A stretch of 24,251 nucleotides of DNA from Ectocarpus siliculosus (Eukaryota > Sar > Phaeophyceae > Ectocarpales > Ectocarpaceae): NCBI GenBank assembly GCA_000310025.1, contig FN649730.1, positions 1,528,226-1,552,476 on the forward strand. Direction: 5' to 3'. Both the position numbers and the translations under genes were made by a program. Position 1 is the stretch's first letter. Each line of letters opens with the position of its first letter. This document shows, one piece after another, positions 8,446-17,715 of this stretch. The notes beneath the pieces were generated by a model. That model did no database searches. It saw only the letters and a list, made by a program, of their open reading frames with translations, and had not been told where the DNA came from.

Positions 8446-9230
8446 GGAAGATCCACAGAACTCGGGGACCACAAGAGTGGCAAAGGCGTGGCGGGGGTCT
8501 TGACCGGGGTCTTGACCGGTCTTCTTCTTCCAAAAACCAGACCTGTGAGTTGGAGTTGAGTGTGCGGCAAAACATCGAAATCGGCTGTGGTTGGTTGAGC
8601 TGGTTTGCGGCTGTGTTGGGCTGTGTGGAGATGGGGCTACAGCCAGTGAGCTGCGCGGGCCGGAGAAACCCCCTGGCAAAAACTCGAAGCACTCTTCGGC
8701 ACAAACATCGGAGGGAGGGGGGCAAAACCATAGAGAGCGGCTGCACATGCCTCGGTTGGTATCCATCCTTACCCTGCAGCCGACGAGAGCAGGACGGAGA
8801 TGGCTAAACGGATAGAGAGATGCGTTCCGGGCCGATGATGATCGAGGCGATAGCAGCAATATTCTCCGAACGAATGTTTTCCGTCGTGTCGCTTACCCCC
8901 CCCCCACCCTCGTAGTCCTCTCGAAGTGATATTGTTGTTGTCGCCGTAGGTCATACGTCTGTTTAGTGTCGCGTTAGTAGTTGCCTATTTTCGTTGTTTC
9001 GGCGGATGGACTGGGGTGATGGACCTGTCTATCTTCCTGCCCTTGTTCTTTGTTTCCCTTGTCTTTCTGTCTTTCTTTTTCTTTCGTTCTTTCATCCTTT
9101 CTTGACCCGGGGTCGATCTTCTGTATCTCGTAGTTTTTCGTTCGGTTGGGTAAAAACAAATCACGCCTTGGAGGACCTCTCTGGGGTTCATTTTTGATGT
9201 TTATTTTTCAAGAAAAAAATACCCGTGAAG
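8446..9230. other. Intergenic sequence with simple repeats, no recognisable gene
   Basis: A perfect 12-bp tandem repeat GGGGTCTTGACC occupies 8494-8505 and 8506-8517. A C run lies near 8897-8904. A polypyrimidine CTTT-rich tract spans ~9031-9110. No conserved protein was recognised on either strand. Confidence 0.55.
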
Positions 9231-9234
9231 TTAG

Positions 9235-9280
9235 CCGGTCGCCCCGGTGGTCAATGTAGTGATAACCTCGAAACCGCTAG
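9235..9280 (+). repeat. Isolated tRNA-head fragment of the SINE family
   Basis: CCGGTCGCCCCGGTGGTC is identical to the start of the SINE head, and GATAACCTCGAAACC resembles its continuation. The A-box core between them is altered (AATGTAGT), and no B-box or body follows. Confidence 0.65.
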
Positions 9281-10345
9281 TGGCAAAGGGTGAAAACATT
9301 CCATGTTTGCGGGTGAAAGTGAAATGGCTGAAAAGCTCGTGAATACCAAACTTGGACGCTGACTCTTGTGGCAACCGAATGTTGGCCCAATAGATTTTTT
9401 TGGACTCGCCCTTTCGATCTATTTTTGAGACTGGCTATTGCTTCTGTATGTTTCTAGCTCGCCCTCTCAATCTCTTTGAGACTGGCTCTTGTATTTGTGT
9501 TGCGTACTTTCTGGCCCCCGTTTGTCACTGCTCGGTCGGTTGTCGAACGTTTTCGCTCCCCTTTCCCTATTTTTCAATGCGACCTAGGTTCGTCATTATT
9601 TAGTTGCGGTGACACCCATATTTGGTGCATCGTTTAACTCCCCCCCCTATGGTTTGCTTCGCATATTTTTTTGTCCAACGTTCCGCCAGTGCTTCTATCG
9701 CATGCCACGGCCAACGTGTTCCATCTTGGTACTTTCTTAAGCATTTTTCTTCATGCAATTGGCCTTGACGTACAAGTAGGATTGTTTTCCTCGGCCCACC
9801 CCGATCGCAACCACATTGCGTCGTGACATGCGAACGTTGTTTTTGGCGTTGGTTTCTGTCCTTTTCTTTGGCCGTTGTTTGCGTTCCCCGGAAACCCGCT
9901 TTTGCCATGCTTTTCTCGATTTTGGTTGACCCTTAACGGTTTTCCATGTCTTTTGATCCTTTGCAGGCTCGGTTTTCGTTTTTTATTCTTTACGTTTACA
10001 TTTCAGCACTCGATCGCATCGTAGCCCCCCTTCCCGTAAGGTTTTGGCTCACTTGATGGCGTAGTCGATCTGTTCATTCGTGCGCGATCGTTTGTGATTT
10101 TCCCTTCACGATTTCGTTACTTCGTGTTATGGCCTTTTCGGTTCGGATATTTTGGTTATTTTTCGCACCCATGTGCCTTTTTCCGATTTTATCCGCCGAC
10201 TTTGCCCCCCCCCGGTTTCTTTGTTTTCTTCTTTCTTGGTTCCGCTTCTTTGGTGAGAGGTGCGGGTGAGGGTGTTGAGTTGTCGTATCTTCGATCCATC
10301 CCGCAATCCCCTTGATTGACTGGAGTCCCTCCGAGGTTTGCTTCT
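9281..10345. other. T-rich non-coding region upstream of the LTR element
   Basis: The plus strand is rich in T and TTTC/TTTG runs, and no protein family was recognised on either strand. Two imperfect tandem copies of a ~55-60-bp unit (each CTCGCCCT ... GAGACTGGCT) lie at about 9407-9490. It may be old transposon DNA or a long transcribed leader or intron, but nothing distinguishes these options. Confidence 0.5.
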
Positions 10346-10446
10346 GTATCTGCATCTACGTCCACTTAGGGTGGGCTATTGTTGTAGTATTTGAAGGTAG
10401 ACATGTGATCGTGGATGATCATGGTTATTTGGCGCCGTCGGATGCT

Positions 10447-10461
10447 ATGACGTGACGTCAT
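10447..10461. promoter_or_regulatory. CRE-like near-palindrome in the 5' LTR
   Basis: ATGACGTGACGTCAT is a 7-bp inverted repeat around one central base and contains TGACGTCA, the consensus bound by CREB/ATF-type bZIP proteins. Its position in the presumed U3 part of the LTR would suit an enhancer. This rests on sequence only, and it lies in the segment missing from the 3' LTR. Confidence 0.3.
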
Positions 10462-10545
10462 GCTAGATCAGGGCTATATGCCGAGACATGTGCCCTTCTG
10501 TTCAGTGTGTGCGTACAGGCGATCTATGGTCGTGTGTGCGTGGGA

Positions 10546-10659
10546 TATTGTGAGTTGGCTTGGAAAGCGTTAATCAAGAGAAAGAGAGCACAACGGAAAG
10601 CAACAACAACCTGCTACTACTGTGGTCGAACAAGAGAGTTCCACACAGCTCAAAGGTGA
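10546..10659 (+). pseudogene. Remnant resembling a Gag nucleocapsid zinc knuckle
   Basis: One frame reads a basic stretch (KRKRAQRK) followed by CYYCGRTREFHTAQR and then TGA at 10657-10659. The basic tract, C-x2-C-G-R and downstream His resemble a nucleocapsid knuckle whose last Cys codon has become TGA. Beyond the stop, in a shifted frame, ITTGIPPCNGAT is also protein-like. The fragment is short and the match imperfect, so it may be chance. Confidence 0.3.
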
Positions 10660-11002
10660 TCGATTCTGAAGGAAGGGGTCAAATACCATTACAACTGGCA
10701 TACCCCCATGTAATGGAGCAACTAGTGTATGAGGATTGTACGAGCGTTTCATGAACGTTGTGTGAGCGCTTAATGGATATTTTGAATTTTCTTTGGATAT
10801 GGATATTTGGCGTCATTGAGGGGTGTTGAAGTAGCTTGAAGGAAGATCAAATCTCAGCTCCGCTCTCTCACTCTCTGAGTGGGCGCCGGGCGGACCTGGT
10901 CTAAGAAGGCTAAAACAAGAGATCAAACAACAACTGTGAGTACCCGAAGCCAGGAGCAACGAACTTGCTCCATTCCCTCTTTTATTTATCTGTTCCTCCA
11001 TA

Positions 11003-12043
11003 GCATTGTGGCGTCGTCTAGCATTTGAACACCGGTCCTTCGCTTCGGTGCCCATCGTTCGCGTGAACGTCTCGCATTTAGTCCTCTCGATTTTTTTTAA
11101 CTACCTGGTTTTAGAGAGCTAGGGCACGGTTTTGCTCTGATTCACTCGGTGGGGCACTTTTCGTTTTGACGTGTGCGTTTGCTCCGCGGTCGTGTGCGCG
11201 ACGGGCGTACAGGCCCCATGCGCGAGGTCCTCCCCTCGCATGGCTTTGTGTTCACCAAGGGACGGCTTGGTGGACGCTGGCCCTCCTTTCCCCATTTGCT
11301 CGGCAAACATGCTCGCGTTGGATTGCTCTCAATCCATGAATTCTTCGACCTCGTGCATGACGTGCATGTTACAAAATACATGCCCCTTTGGTCCCAACAC
11401 GACACCTCTCTGCCTGCTTTCGGGGGGAAGCCTTGCGCTTCTCACGCGCTTGGCTACCCCTCCCCGTGGCGGCGACAGGCTGCTGAATGACCGCTTTGCT
11501 GGCATGACTTGCTGCCGTCTGGTTGTAGGGGGGTGCGCTTGTTTGCACAATCGTTCACAGAGATCTCAGAAATCCGAGAAAAAGGTGCCATTTTTGAGCA
11601 TTTCGATCGGGGGCTTGTCTCCACCGATTTGTGGCCGGAGGACATTCTGCCGGCACCGGTTTCGGACCGTGTGTTACGTCTGCTGAACCACCGTTTTGTC
11701 AAGGCCGGTCGATCGAAGAGAAGGCCGCGCACGGCCACTTTGTCGGGGCGAAAAAATTCGTTCTTCGCATTCGCCTCACGATTTTTTCTTTCTAGATTTT
11801 GTTTCTGCTGCATCGTGCATTTGGTGTTTTCAAGATCAGCTCATCCCTTTTGCCCTCGCCGCTTTGAAGAGTTTGGATGGCAAGGGCTGGCACTCTCCCC
11901 GCGATTGGGTCTCGACCAGTCACTCGATCAGTGACTCGCCCGCTGATGATGCTATATTGCCGTCCTCTTTTCCTATTGCGGATGATGCCGCTGCTGTTCT
12001 GTCGTCTGTATTTCTCCCTGGGGACAACACACATGTGTCACCC
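11003..12043 (+). other. Untranslated leader of the LTR element
   Basis: About 1 kb separates the LTR from the first credible gag start. It begins with the candidate primer-binding site and otherwise shows no recognised protein or RNA. A long leader of this kind could hold packaging signals, but none can be identified by eye. Confidence 0.5.
11009..11033 (+). other. Candidate tRNA primer-binding site
   Basis: TGGCGTCGTCTAGCATTTGA starts 6-8 bases after the 5' LTR. TGG complements a tRNA CCA end, and ATTTGAAC about 11 bases on complements a tRNA T-loop (GTTCAAAT). Normal spacing would be about 13 bases, so the fit is imperfect. The primer tRNA cannot be named. Confidence 0.5.
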
Positions 12044-12873
12044 ATGGCCACACAGGGTGCATGCATGTCGATTGACCTCGACACCACCGCAGATCCCGCC
12101 GCGATGGCGAAACTGCAGGAAGACCTTCAGGCTGACACGCCTGCCAGCTCGGTGACGGCAGGAGAGCAGGGGAGCTCTCCTGCTGCAGGCACGCTTCCGG
12201 CGTCGAGGGAGACAGATGATGGTGGTGGCACACCTACTTTGTCTCCTCCCGCTGGGGGTCAACTCGGAACACCGGGGACGAGTACTGCAGTGTCGCCAGG
12301 CGCCAGTGAGGGTACTGGCTCCGGCGGCATCCCCCGTCAGCTTGCTGCTGTCTCTCAGGAGACCGCTGCTGTGGCTGTCCCTCGGCTCTCAACCGCTGAG
12401 CTCGAGGCACGTGCGTCTCGCCCGGAGAGACTGATCAGCAGAAAGCACGCGAGCACCATGCTCGTCTTGAACAGGCAATCGCCGTGGCAGAGGCGGCTGC
12501 GCGTCAAAGAACAGAGCGGCTGCGTAAGGCACGTGAAGAAGAGGAACGGCTGGAGGCTCAGCGTTACAGCGCTCTGTTGGCAGAAGACGCGGAGGCACAG
12601 CGTGAGCACACAGCATGAATAGCATCTGCTTCTGGGACGGCCCGTGATCTCGTTAAGCAGTTGGCACGTTTGCAAGCCGCAGAAAAAATCCCGGAACTTT
12701 CTGCGGTTGATCACGCGTCTGACGTTACGTGTGCAGTTCCTGCTGCTGCCGCCGCTGCCCCTGCTGCTGCTGTTGCAGTTTCTATTGCAGCTGCCGCTGC
12801 TCCTGCTGCAGCTACCGCTGCGGCTGATCTTGCTGCGGCTTCTGCCGCTGTGACCTCTGCTGTAGCGTCCGCG

Positions 12874-13080
12874 CCTGTTGTTGCTGCTGCACCTATTGCC
12901 GCTTCTGTTGCGACAGGCGTAGCTGCCGTGCCGCCTGTTGTTGCTGCTGCACCTGTTGCCGCTTCTGTGGCGACAGGTGTAGCTGACGCGTCTGCTGTTG
13001 CGAATACTGCATCTGTTGCCGCGCATGTTGCGACTGGTGTAGATGCTGGGCCTGTTACTGCTGTGGCTACGGCCGATACG
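12874..13080 (+). repeat. 60-bp tandem repeat encoding a 20-residue Ala/Val-rich unit
   Basis: About three and a half copies lie in exact 60-bp register, starting near 12874, 12934, 12994 and 13054. The encoded units have the form PVVAAAPVAASVATGVADAS. The first two are nearly identical and the later ones more diverged, and the period keeps the reading frame. Confidence 0.85.
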
Positions 13081-13610
13081 ACGGCTTTGACAGTGATGCT
13101 GCCGCGGTTGCGACCAGCACCATGCCTGTTGAAGAGGGAGGCACGGAGACTCGTCGTCGGAGTTCCTCCGTGATTACTACCATCTCGGCCGGTGGACCAG
13201 TGGGACAAGTCAGAAAACGGCGCAAATCTCGCAAAAACTCGTCCAGCTCGTCCTCTGCGGGCACCTCTTCGTCCAGCTCGTCTTCTTCGTCTTTATCGTC
13301 TTCTGATGCAGGTGATTTCGAGTCTAGTTCTCTTGACCCTAGACTTATAGGGCTCAACATTGACGGAATAATCGAGTTCGTCAACAGCAGCATTTTTGCG
13401 ACGTCAGAAGCTAAGGATGCTGGCCTTGCGCTAGTGTACAGGATCGATCTCGGTCGATCTCGTTTCTCAGCGTCATGAAACGGTTACAAGTCTGCTTTAC
13501 AGCCCCCTTTGGCGTCCAAGAAACGTCGGCTGCTTGAGCGGCTGGTGGTTCATCTGCGTCGTGTGCGGGCGGCGGATGTGGACATTTCCGCGCGTTCGAG
13601 GGCGGATGAA

Positions 13611-13701
13611 GTATGTGTGTTGTTTTTTAATCATTATTTTTCGGCCGTTGAATGTATGTGTGTTGGTTTTTATTTAATTATTATTTTTGGGTTTTTGGTA
13701 G
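13611..13701 (+). other. Probable spliceosomal intron inside gag
   Basis: A 91-bp AT-rich island in GC-rich coding DNA begins GTATGT directly after a GAA codon and ends TTTTTGGTAG. Inside are two imperfect copies of a ~40-bp unit, each starting GTATGTGTGTTG and running into ATTATTTTT. Removing exactly 91 bases leaves the downstream Arg/Gly/Ser-rich frame one base out of register, so either the boundaries differ or this copy carries another indel. Confidence 0.55.
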
Positions 13702-14218
13702 ACAAGTGGACACTTGTGCACGTTCGAGGTCTGGTTCGGGGGGGTCGGGGGGTCGCCGCTCTCAGATGCGGGGGCAACCTTCGGAACCTTCCGGGTGGGG
13801 CACTTCTGCGTCTGCTGGGTCCTACCATTCCTCTCGTACTCACGACCGCCCGCACACACAGAAATACCTCAGGCAGGATGCAGGCCGTTCGAGAGGACAT
13901 GACTCCCACGGACGCACGGATGCTCGTCGGGATGCCGGCGGAGGTGGTAATCGAGATGATGGGGGAGATAGCCGCCGGAATGCCAGATGGGGGAAGGCTT
14001 CTGGCCGCTACGGACACACTCCTATCTCCCACTATGGTCCGACTACCAGGCAAGTGCAGTATGGTATCGCAGGACAAAATGTGCCGTTTTCTCAGCAGCC
14101 GTGGGCTGTAGATGCGCTTGGAAATCCGTACCCGTTGCAGCCGCCGTTCATGAGTCCTGGGAGTCAACAGTGGCCGACGGCGATGCCGCAGGACCCGATT
14201 ACTGTCGCTTCGGCCTAA

Positions 14219-16503
14219 ATGTCTGCTGCCGCCATACCCCCGGTTAGTACTTTGCCGCCGCCCCACATCGCTGAGACTTCGGTCAAGCGACCCAACCCAT
14301 CGTTGACCACCCCGAGCCTGAGTTAGAACGTGCACGACAGTTATTGCATCGCATGTCTTTGTCGAGTTTCCCCCAGCAGCGGCAATCGTCGGCGACGGCG
14401 TCGCCGTCGGTAGCGGCTTTTGACGTGCCGTCGTCGAGACTGCCGTCGCCGGTGCCGTCGCCGCCGGTACCGCCGTTGCAGATGCCGCCGCAGCCGGTGC
14501 TGCAGCCGTCGGTGCCGTTGCCGCCAGTGCCAATACCGCAGGTACCGCAGCCGCCGGTGCTGCAGCCGCCGGTGCCGCAGTCGTCGGTGCCGAGGCCGCC
14601 GGTGCCGCCGCCGTCGGTGCCGCAGCCGTCGGTGCCGCCGCAGCCGCCGGTGCCACAGCCGCCGGTGACGCCACAACAGTCAGTGCCGTTAGTAAAGTCA
14701 GAGCCACCGTCAGTAGCCTCCACTTTGCCATCGCATGCATCATTTGCCGCTGTGAAAACAGAGGTACCGCCCTCCGCCTCCGTTGTGAAAACGGAGACGC
14801 ACAGGGTGGTACCGGCGCCCTCCCAACGTGTTTTGCCACAGGAACCACCGGTCTCGGCTATCGCGGTGTCGGTAGCGAGGGCGCCGCTGCCGGCCATGCA
14901 GGCGGCCGCAAGCGATTCCGCTGATGACCGGGCACTGCCCCTGTCGTCTGCCGGTGCACGTACCGCGCAGGCACAGCTTGATGCAAACGCGGTTGCCGCC
15001 GCAGAGGCGTACGCCCTCAGCGTGCCCAAAGGATACGGCAAGCTTAAAGTGAACGAATTGTATGCCGTAGCGCCGCTTCCCGCGGCAGAATTTTTGGCCT
15101 TCGCTCGTTCGACCGAAAGTGTGTTGGCTGAAATCCTGTCGGCCGCTGATCCTCCCGGCAAGCAGACCATCAAGTCGCCCTCATGGGTGGCTGGATGGTA
15201 TGCTCCCTTCCACAAGCGTGTCCTCATGGCCATTTCGAATCCTCAAGGCGCCAATGCCACAACCCGCGAGTTGGTGGATTCTTCGTTTTCTCAGGTGAAG
15301 CGTTTCTTGGAGACGATGGACAAGTCGGGGCCCTCGGCATACCGTAGGCTGCTCAAGCTGGTCGCGGACGAGTGGGAACCGAAAGGTTTCAACCGGGGCA
15401 TCGACAAGCTGCAAGATTTTGGTGTGCCCAACGGCATGCCGTAAAGCAAATTCGTTACGAAGTTTGAGGCGTTGGCAATGTCGGAGTTGGCCTCGCATAG
15501 GGCTTTCGCGCCGGATTTGCGCATGGTACAGCGTGCGCTTCGGGACGCTTTGTTGGAGCAGTACCCGAATGTTCTCTAGTCTTTGCCGTTGAAAGATAAG
15601 ATTCTCCATAACGTGGTGTTTAGTGATCAGGACGAGCTTTGGGATGCTTTGTCGTCGGAGGAAGCACTAAAACACTCCCCCGCCTGCAACGGCGACCGTT
15701 ATTTTACCACTGCCACCTCTGGGTTTTCATCGGCACCCACACGAGCCATGACTGCGACCGTGGGGCAGCAGCGGCCGCCACCGCCGCCGCCGCTGCAGCC
15801 GTCTGCGTGAACACAATTTCCCGCCGGGGTGATGGCCATCGACCCTGTGCCGTCCGATAACACATGTCAATTCGAGCAGGACTACGACTGCTGGCCGTTG
15901 CGTGGTCACTACGGCTTTGTGTACAGCATTGTGGCAAGTATGGCTAAGATGGACCCCCCTTTGTTTACACCGCTGTTGACCCCTGCCGACCGAGCGCAAG
16001 CTCTGCGGCAATTTTCTGGCCAATATCTCAACTGTGGGCAGGCAGGCCACAGTCTCAAAACTTGCCCGTATGTTTCCACCAATTACACCGGCCTCTTAAA
16101 CCCGGCCATTGCTTCGCATGCTGATAGCGTTCAGGTTTTTCAACGTTGGCAAAGCCGCATGAAGTCTCACCGCCCGCGTGTGCACAATAAAAATGGCCCG
16201 GGTAAGAGCAGCGGCCATACACAGGGCGACGGCCGCCGCTCTGGGAAACGTAACTCAACTACACACACACCACCTCCGGCGCCGGCCGTAGGCGCCGCCG
16301 CGACCCCGGCGCCCGCCGCCGTGCCTGGAACTCCGCACGCTTGGAGTTCCGGAACCCCGCACTCGCGCCGCACTCGCGGGGTAACTGACACGCCGGTGAC
16401 GGCCTTTTGCACACATCGCCGTCAACAGCACCGGGTGTGCGCTGTACGACTAGTTCCCAAGACGTTTGTTTCACACAGACGTCTTCGGGCTCGCCTATGC
16501 TAG
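14219..16503 (+). pseudogene. Gag, capsid-like and zinc-knuckle part, with five in-frame stops
   Basis: From about 14344 a single frame can be followed to 16503 through stops at 15442 (TAA), 15577 (TAG) and 15808 (TGA), ending at TAG 16501. It opens with a Pro/Val-rich repeat region (14430-14690). A region without low complexity then looks like a structured capsid (KGYGKLKVNELYAVAPLPAA, FARSTESVLAEIL, AWYAPFHKR-like and SQVKRFLETMDKSG, ~15030-15660). The zinc knuckle is YLNCGQAGHSLKTC (~16024-16065), where the first Cys of C-x2-C-x4-H-x4-C is Tyr (TAT at 16024-16026). A basic and Pro/Ala-rich tail follows. A short separate frame runs from the ATG at 14219, which directly abuts the previous stop (TAAATG), to a stop near 14326. 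The capsid assignment rests on position and composition; the knuckle rests on motif. Confidence 0.7.
14430..14690 (+). repeat. Pro/Val-rich low-complexity repeat (CCGCCGGTGCCGCAG-like)
   Basis: Degenerate 9-15-bp units built from CCGCCGGTG and CCGCAG encode runs such as VPQPPVLQPP and VPPPSVPQPS. They would give a flexible proline-rich spacer. The opposite strand is also open by composition, but there is no reason to think it is coding. Confidence 0.8.
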
Positions 16504-17228
16504 TTTCCCAACCGTTCATTTCTCAGATAACGCCCCACGGTTCACCATAGCCTGTTTTGGATGACCGTCGTGACTCGTCGGCGCTGAATATAGGTTTGTG
16601 GTGTGGGCGAGGGGTCGACCAGACTTCGGGTGTCTCACGGACGCTCGCCCCGATGTCTACGCCCCTCGGAGGCATGGATTCGGCTTCTCCCACCGTTTCG
16701 GCGGCTCCGGGTGGCCTCGTCAACCACGCTGGAGCACAGGGACCTTCGGGACAGCCGCAGGCCCGCCGCGGTGGCTCGAGTACGCTTGTACCCACCGCGC
16801 CCCCTCCGGACCCCTCGCGACGTTCCTCTACGCAGCACCAACGTTGCAAGGTGCTGACTGCACCGCCGTTGCCGAGCGCAGTAACTTTTTCCCCAAATCG
16901 GAAGGTTCATGTTGTTTGTCACGAAAAAGCGGTCCCGAGCCTCCCGCGGCCGCTGGCCATGTTGGTCGAGCGCCCGCGATGAAGGCCGCTTTTGATGAAA
17001 GGGCCTACGCCGACGTTTTGCGCGAAAACGCCCGCGTAGACCGCTTCGTTTCGCACGCTTCTGCGGCTGGTTCACCGCTTGGCCTGCCTCTCCTCGTAAC
17101 CCACAATTCGGCCCGCCTTCGGGTGGCACCCAGATTGTCCTGCCGGTTGCCGGTGCCATTTCTCTTGACGATATTTCTTCGCGGAAGGTAAGCGCACCCG
17201 CGCGGCAGGCCCCTGTTTTGGCGGTTGT
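16504..17228 (+). pseudogene. Low-complexity linker between Gag zinc knuckle and NADAR domain
   Basis: Protein-like composition moves between frames. About 16557-16982 is Ser/Pro/Gly-rich, ATG 16979 opens AFDERAYADVLRENARVDRF, and from about 17075 another frame reads PSGGTQIVLPVAGAISLDDI and on to ~17225. A further frame change then enters the NADAR domain. No fold was recognised, and Gag-to-Pol frameshifting could in principle lie here. Confidence 0.5.
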
Positions 17229-17715
17229 CAGGAATACTATAACGATGAGTTTTTCCTCTTTTGGAAACCGCCGTCCTTTCTGTCTAACTGGACGCCCTGT
17301 GAGTTCTCGGTTCATGGCATTCGCTACGTGTGCGGCGAACAGTTCATGATGGCGGAGAAAGCCCGCATTCTCGGCGATGATGCCGCTTATGCTAAAATCA
17401 TGGCTACCTCCGACCCGAGAGAACACAAGTCCCTTGGTCGCAAGGTACGCGGTTTTGACCATGCCCTATGGGAGCTCCTACGCGAGGATGTTGTCTTTTC
17501 GCTTTTGTATGCAAAATTCGCCCAAAACGCTGACGCGCGTGAACGTTTGTTGGCTACGGGTGATAGACAGATAGCAGAGGCCAGTCCTTATGACGGATTA
17601 TGGGGCATTGGTGTTGATGCCTTCGATCCGCGTGCGGCGTCGCCCTCCAAGTGGACTGGTAAAAACCTCTTGGGCAAAGCGCTTGTTGCGACGCGCACGC
17701 TTCTGCGTGTGCGCC
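17229..17715 (+). CDS. NADAR (YbiA/DUF1768) domain within the retrotransposon polyprotein
   Basis: A continuous frame of ~160 codons carries the family's landmarks in order: an aromatic start EYYNDEFFLFW (17232-17264), the FLSNW motif (~17277-17291), CGEQFMMAEKA with its conserved Glu (codon 17337-17339) and Lys (17358-17360), SDPREHKSLGRKV (~17409-17447), YAKFAQN, LLATGDRQIAEASP, YDGLWGIG (Trp codon 17601-17603), and GKNLLGKALVATR (~17658-17696). NADAR proteins act on N-glycosidic bonds. E. coli YbiA cleaves riboflavin-pathway intermediates, and bacterial NADARs remove ADP-ribose from guanine in DNA in toxin-antitoxin systems. The domain lies after gag and directly before the protease, with no stop between, so it would be made as part of Gag-Pol and possibly enclosed in particles. 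Its job here is unknown. The candidates are removal of ADP-ribose from element nucleic acid or protein, handling of NAD-linked RNA, or a captured host gene kept as a passenger. It is free of stops and indels in a badly decayed polyprotein. Confidence 0.9.

Larger units (their letters stand above)
10378..10709 (+). other. 332-bp segment present only in the 5' LTR
   Basis: The 3' LTR joins GGGTGGGCTA directly to ATAATGGAGC, while the 5' LTR has ~332 extra bases. Either this copy gained an insert or the 3' LTR lost the segment. No duplication flanks the segment. It includes a near-palindrome and a frame resembling a Gag zinc knuckle. Confidence 0.7.
10346..11002 (+). repeat. 5' LTR (longer form, ~657 bp)
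   Basis: The stretch 10710-11002 matches 23799-24089 with about a dozen differences by hand count. The first ~30 bases (GTATCTGCATCTACG ... GGGTGGGCTA, 10346-10377) also match the start of the 3' LTR at 23761. Between them, 10378-10709 is absent from the 3' LTR. Similarity ends after TTCCTCCATA at 11002. The LTR should contain the promoter and polyadenylation signals, but I recognise no TATA box or AATAAA. Confidence 0.85.
12044..14218 (+). pseudogene. Gag, N-terminal part, broken by frameshifts and stops
   Basis: The ATG at 12044 in CACCCATGG context opens a Ser/Thr/Pro/Gly-rich frame, though the same frame is open from 11696 and a start further upstream is possible. Near 12420 the frame changes to a strongly charged heptad-like stretch (AVAEAAARQRTERLRKAREE and beyond, 12427-12615), a probable coiled coil. 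An in-frame TGA follows at 12616. The frame resumes with ARDLVKQLARLQAAEKIPEL, then an Ala/Val-rich 20-residue repeat (12874-13080). Near 13090 it shifts into a basic and poly-Ser segment (13122-13478), ended by an in-frame TGA at 13476. An intron-like segment lies at 13611-13701. The remainder (~13703-14218) is Arg/Gly/Ser-rich and ends with TAA. Self-association and nucleic-acid binding are the expected roles; no capsid fold was recognised in this half. Confidence 0.65.

Noticed and set aside
9600-9908. A minus-strand reading frame of ~100 codons with Lys/Arg-rich sequence
   Set aside because: It is short, in T-rich DNA, and has no recognised motif. Openness is explained by composition.
10042-10055. 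A dinoflagellate/Perkinsus-type spliced-leader fragment (TTTTGGCTCACTTG)
   Set aside because: It matches only part of the leader, with a mismatch, and no donor site or Sm-like site follows. Not usable to identify the host.
12874-13080. A CRISPR-like array because of the regular 60-bp period
   Set aside because: The units are contiguous, in frame and lack unique spacers between identical repeats. It is a protein-coding tandem repeat.
13670-14848. A long minus-strand open frame opposite gag
   Set aside because: It is a compositional shadow of the GC-rich Pro/Ala repeats on the plus strand, with no recognisable domain.
12616-15810. Stop-codon reassignment in the host (in-frame TGA, TAA, TAG inside gag)
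   Set aside because: All three stop codons occur in-frame together with many frameshifts, and the clean recombinase frame ends at a normal stop. Decay is simpler.
17229-17715. The NADAR segment as an independent host gene interrupted by the retrotransposon
   Set aside because: It is in frame with the protease downstream and lies between gag and pol modules within one pair of LTRs, with no start, stop or flanking duplication of its own.
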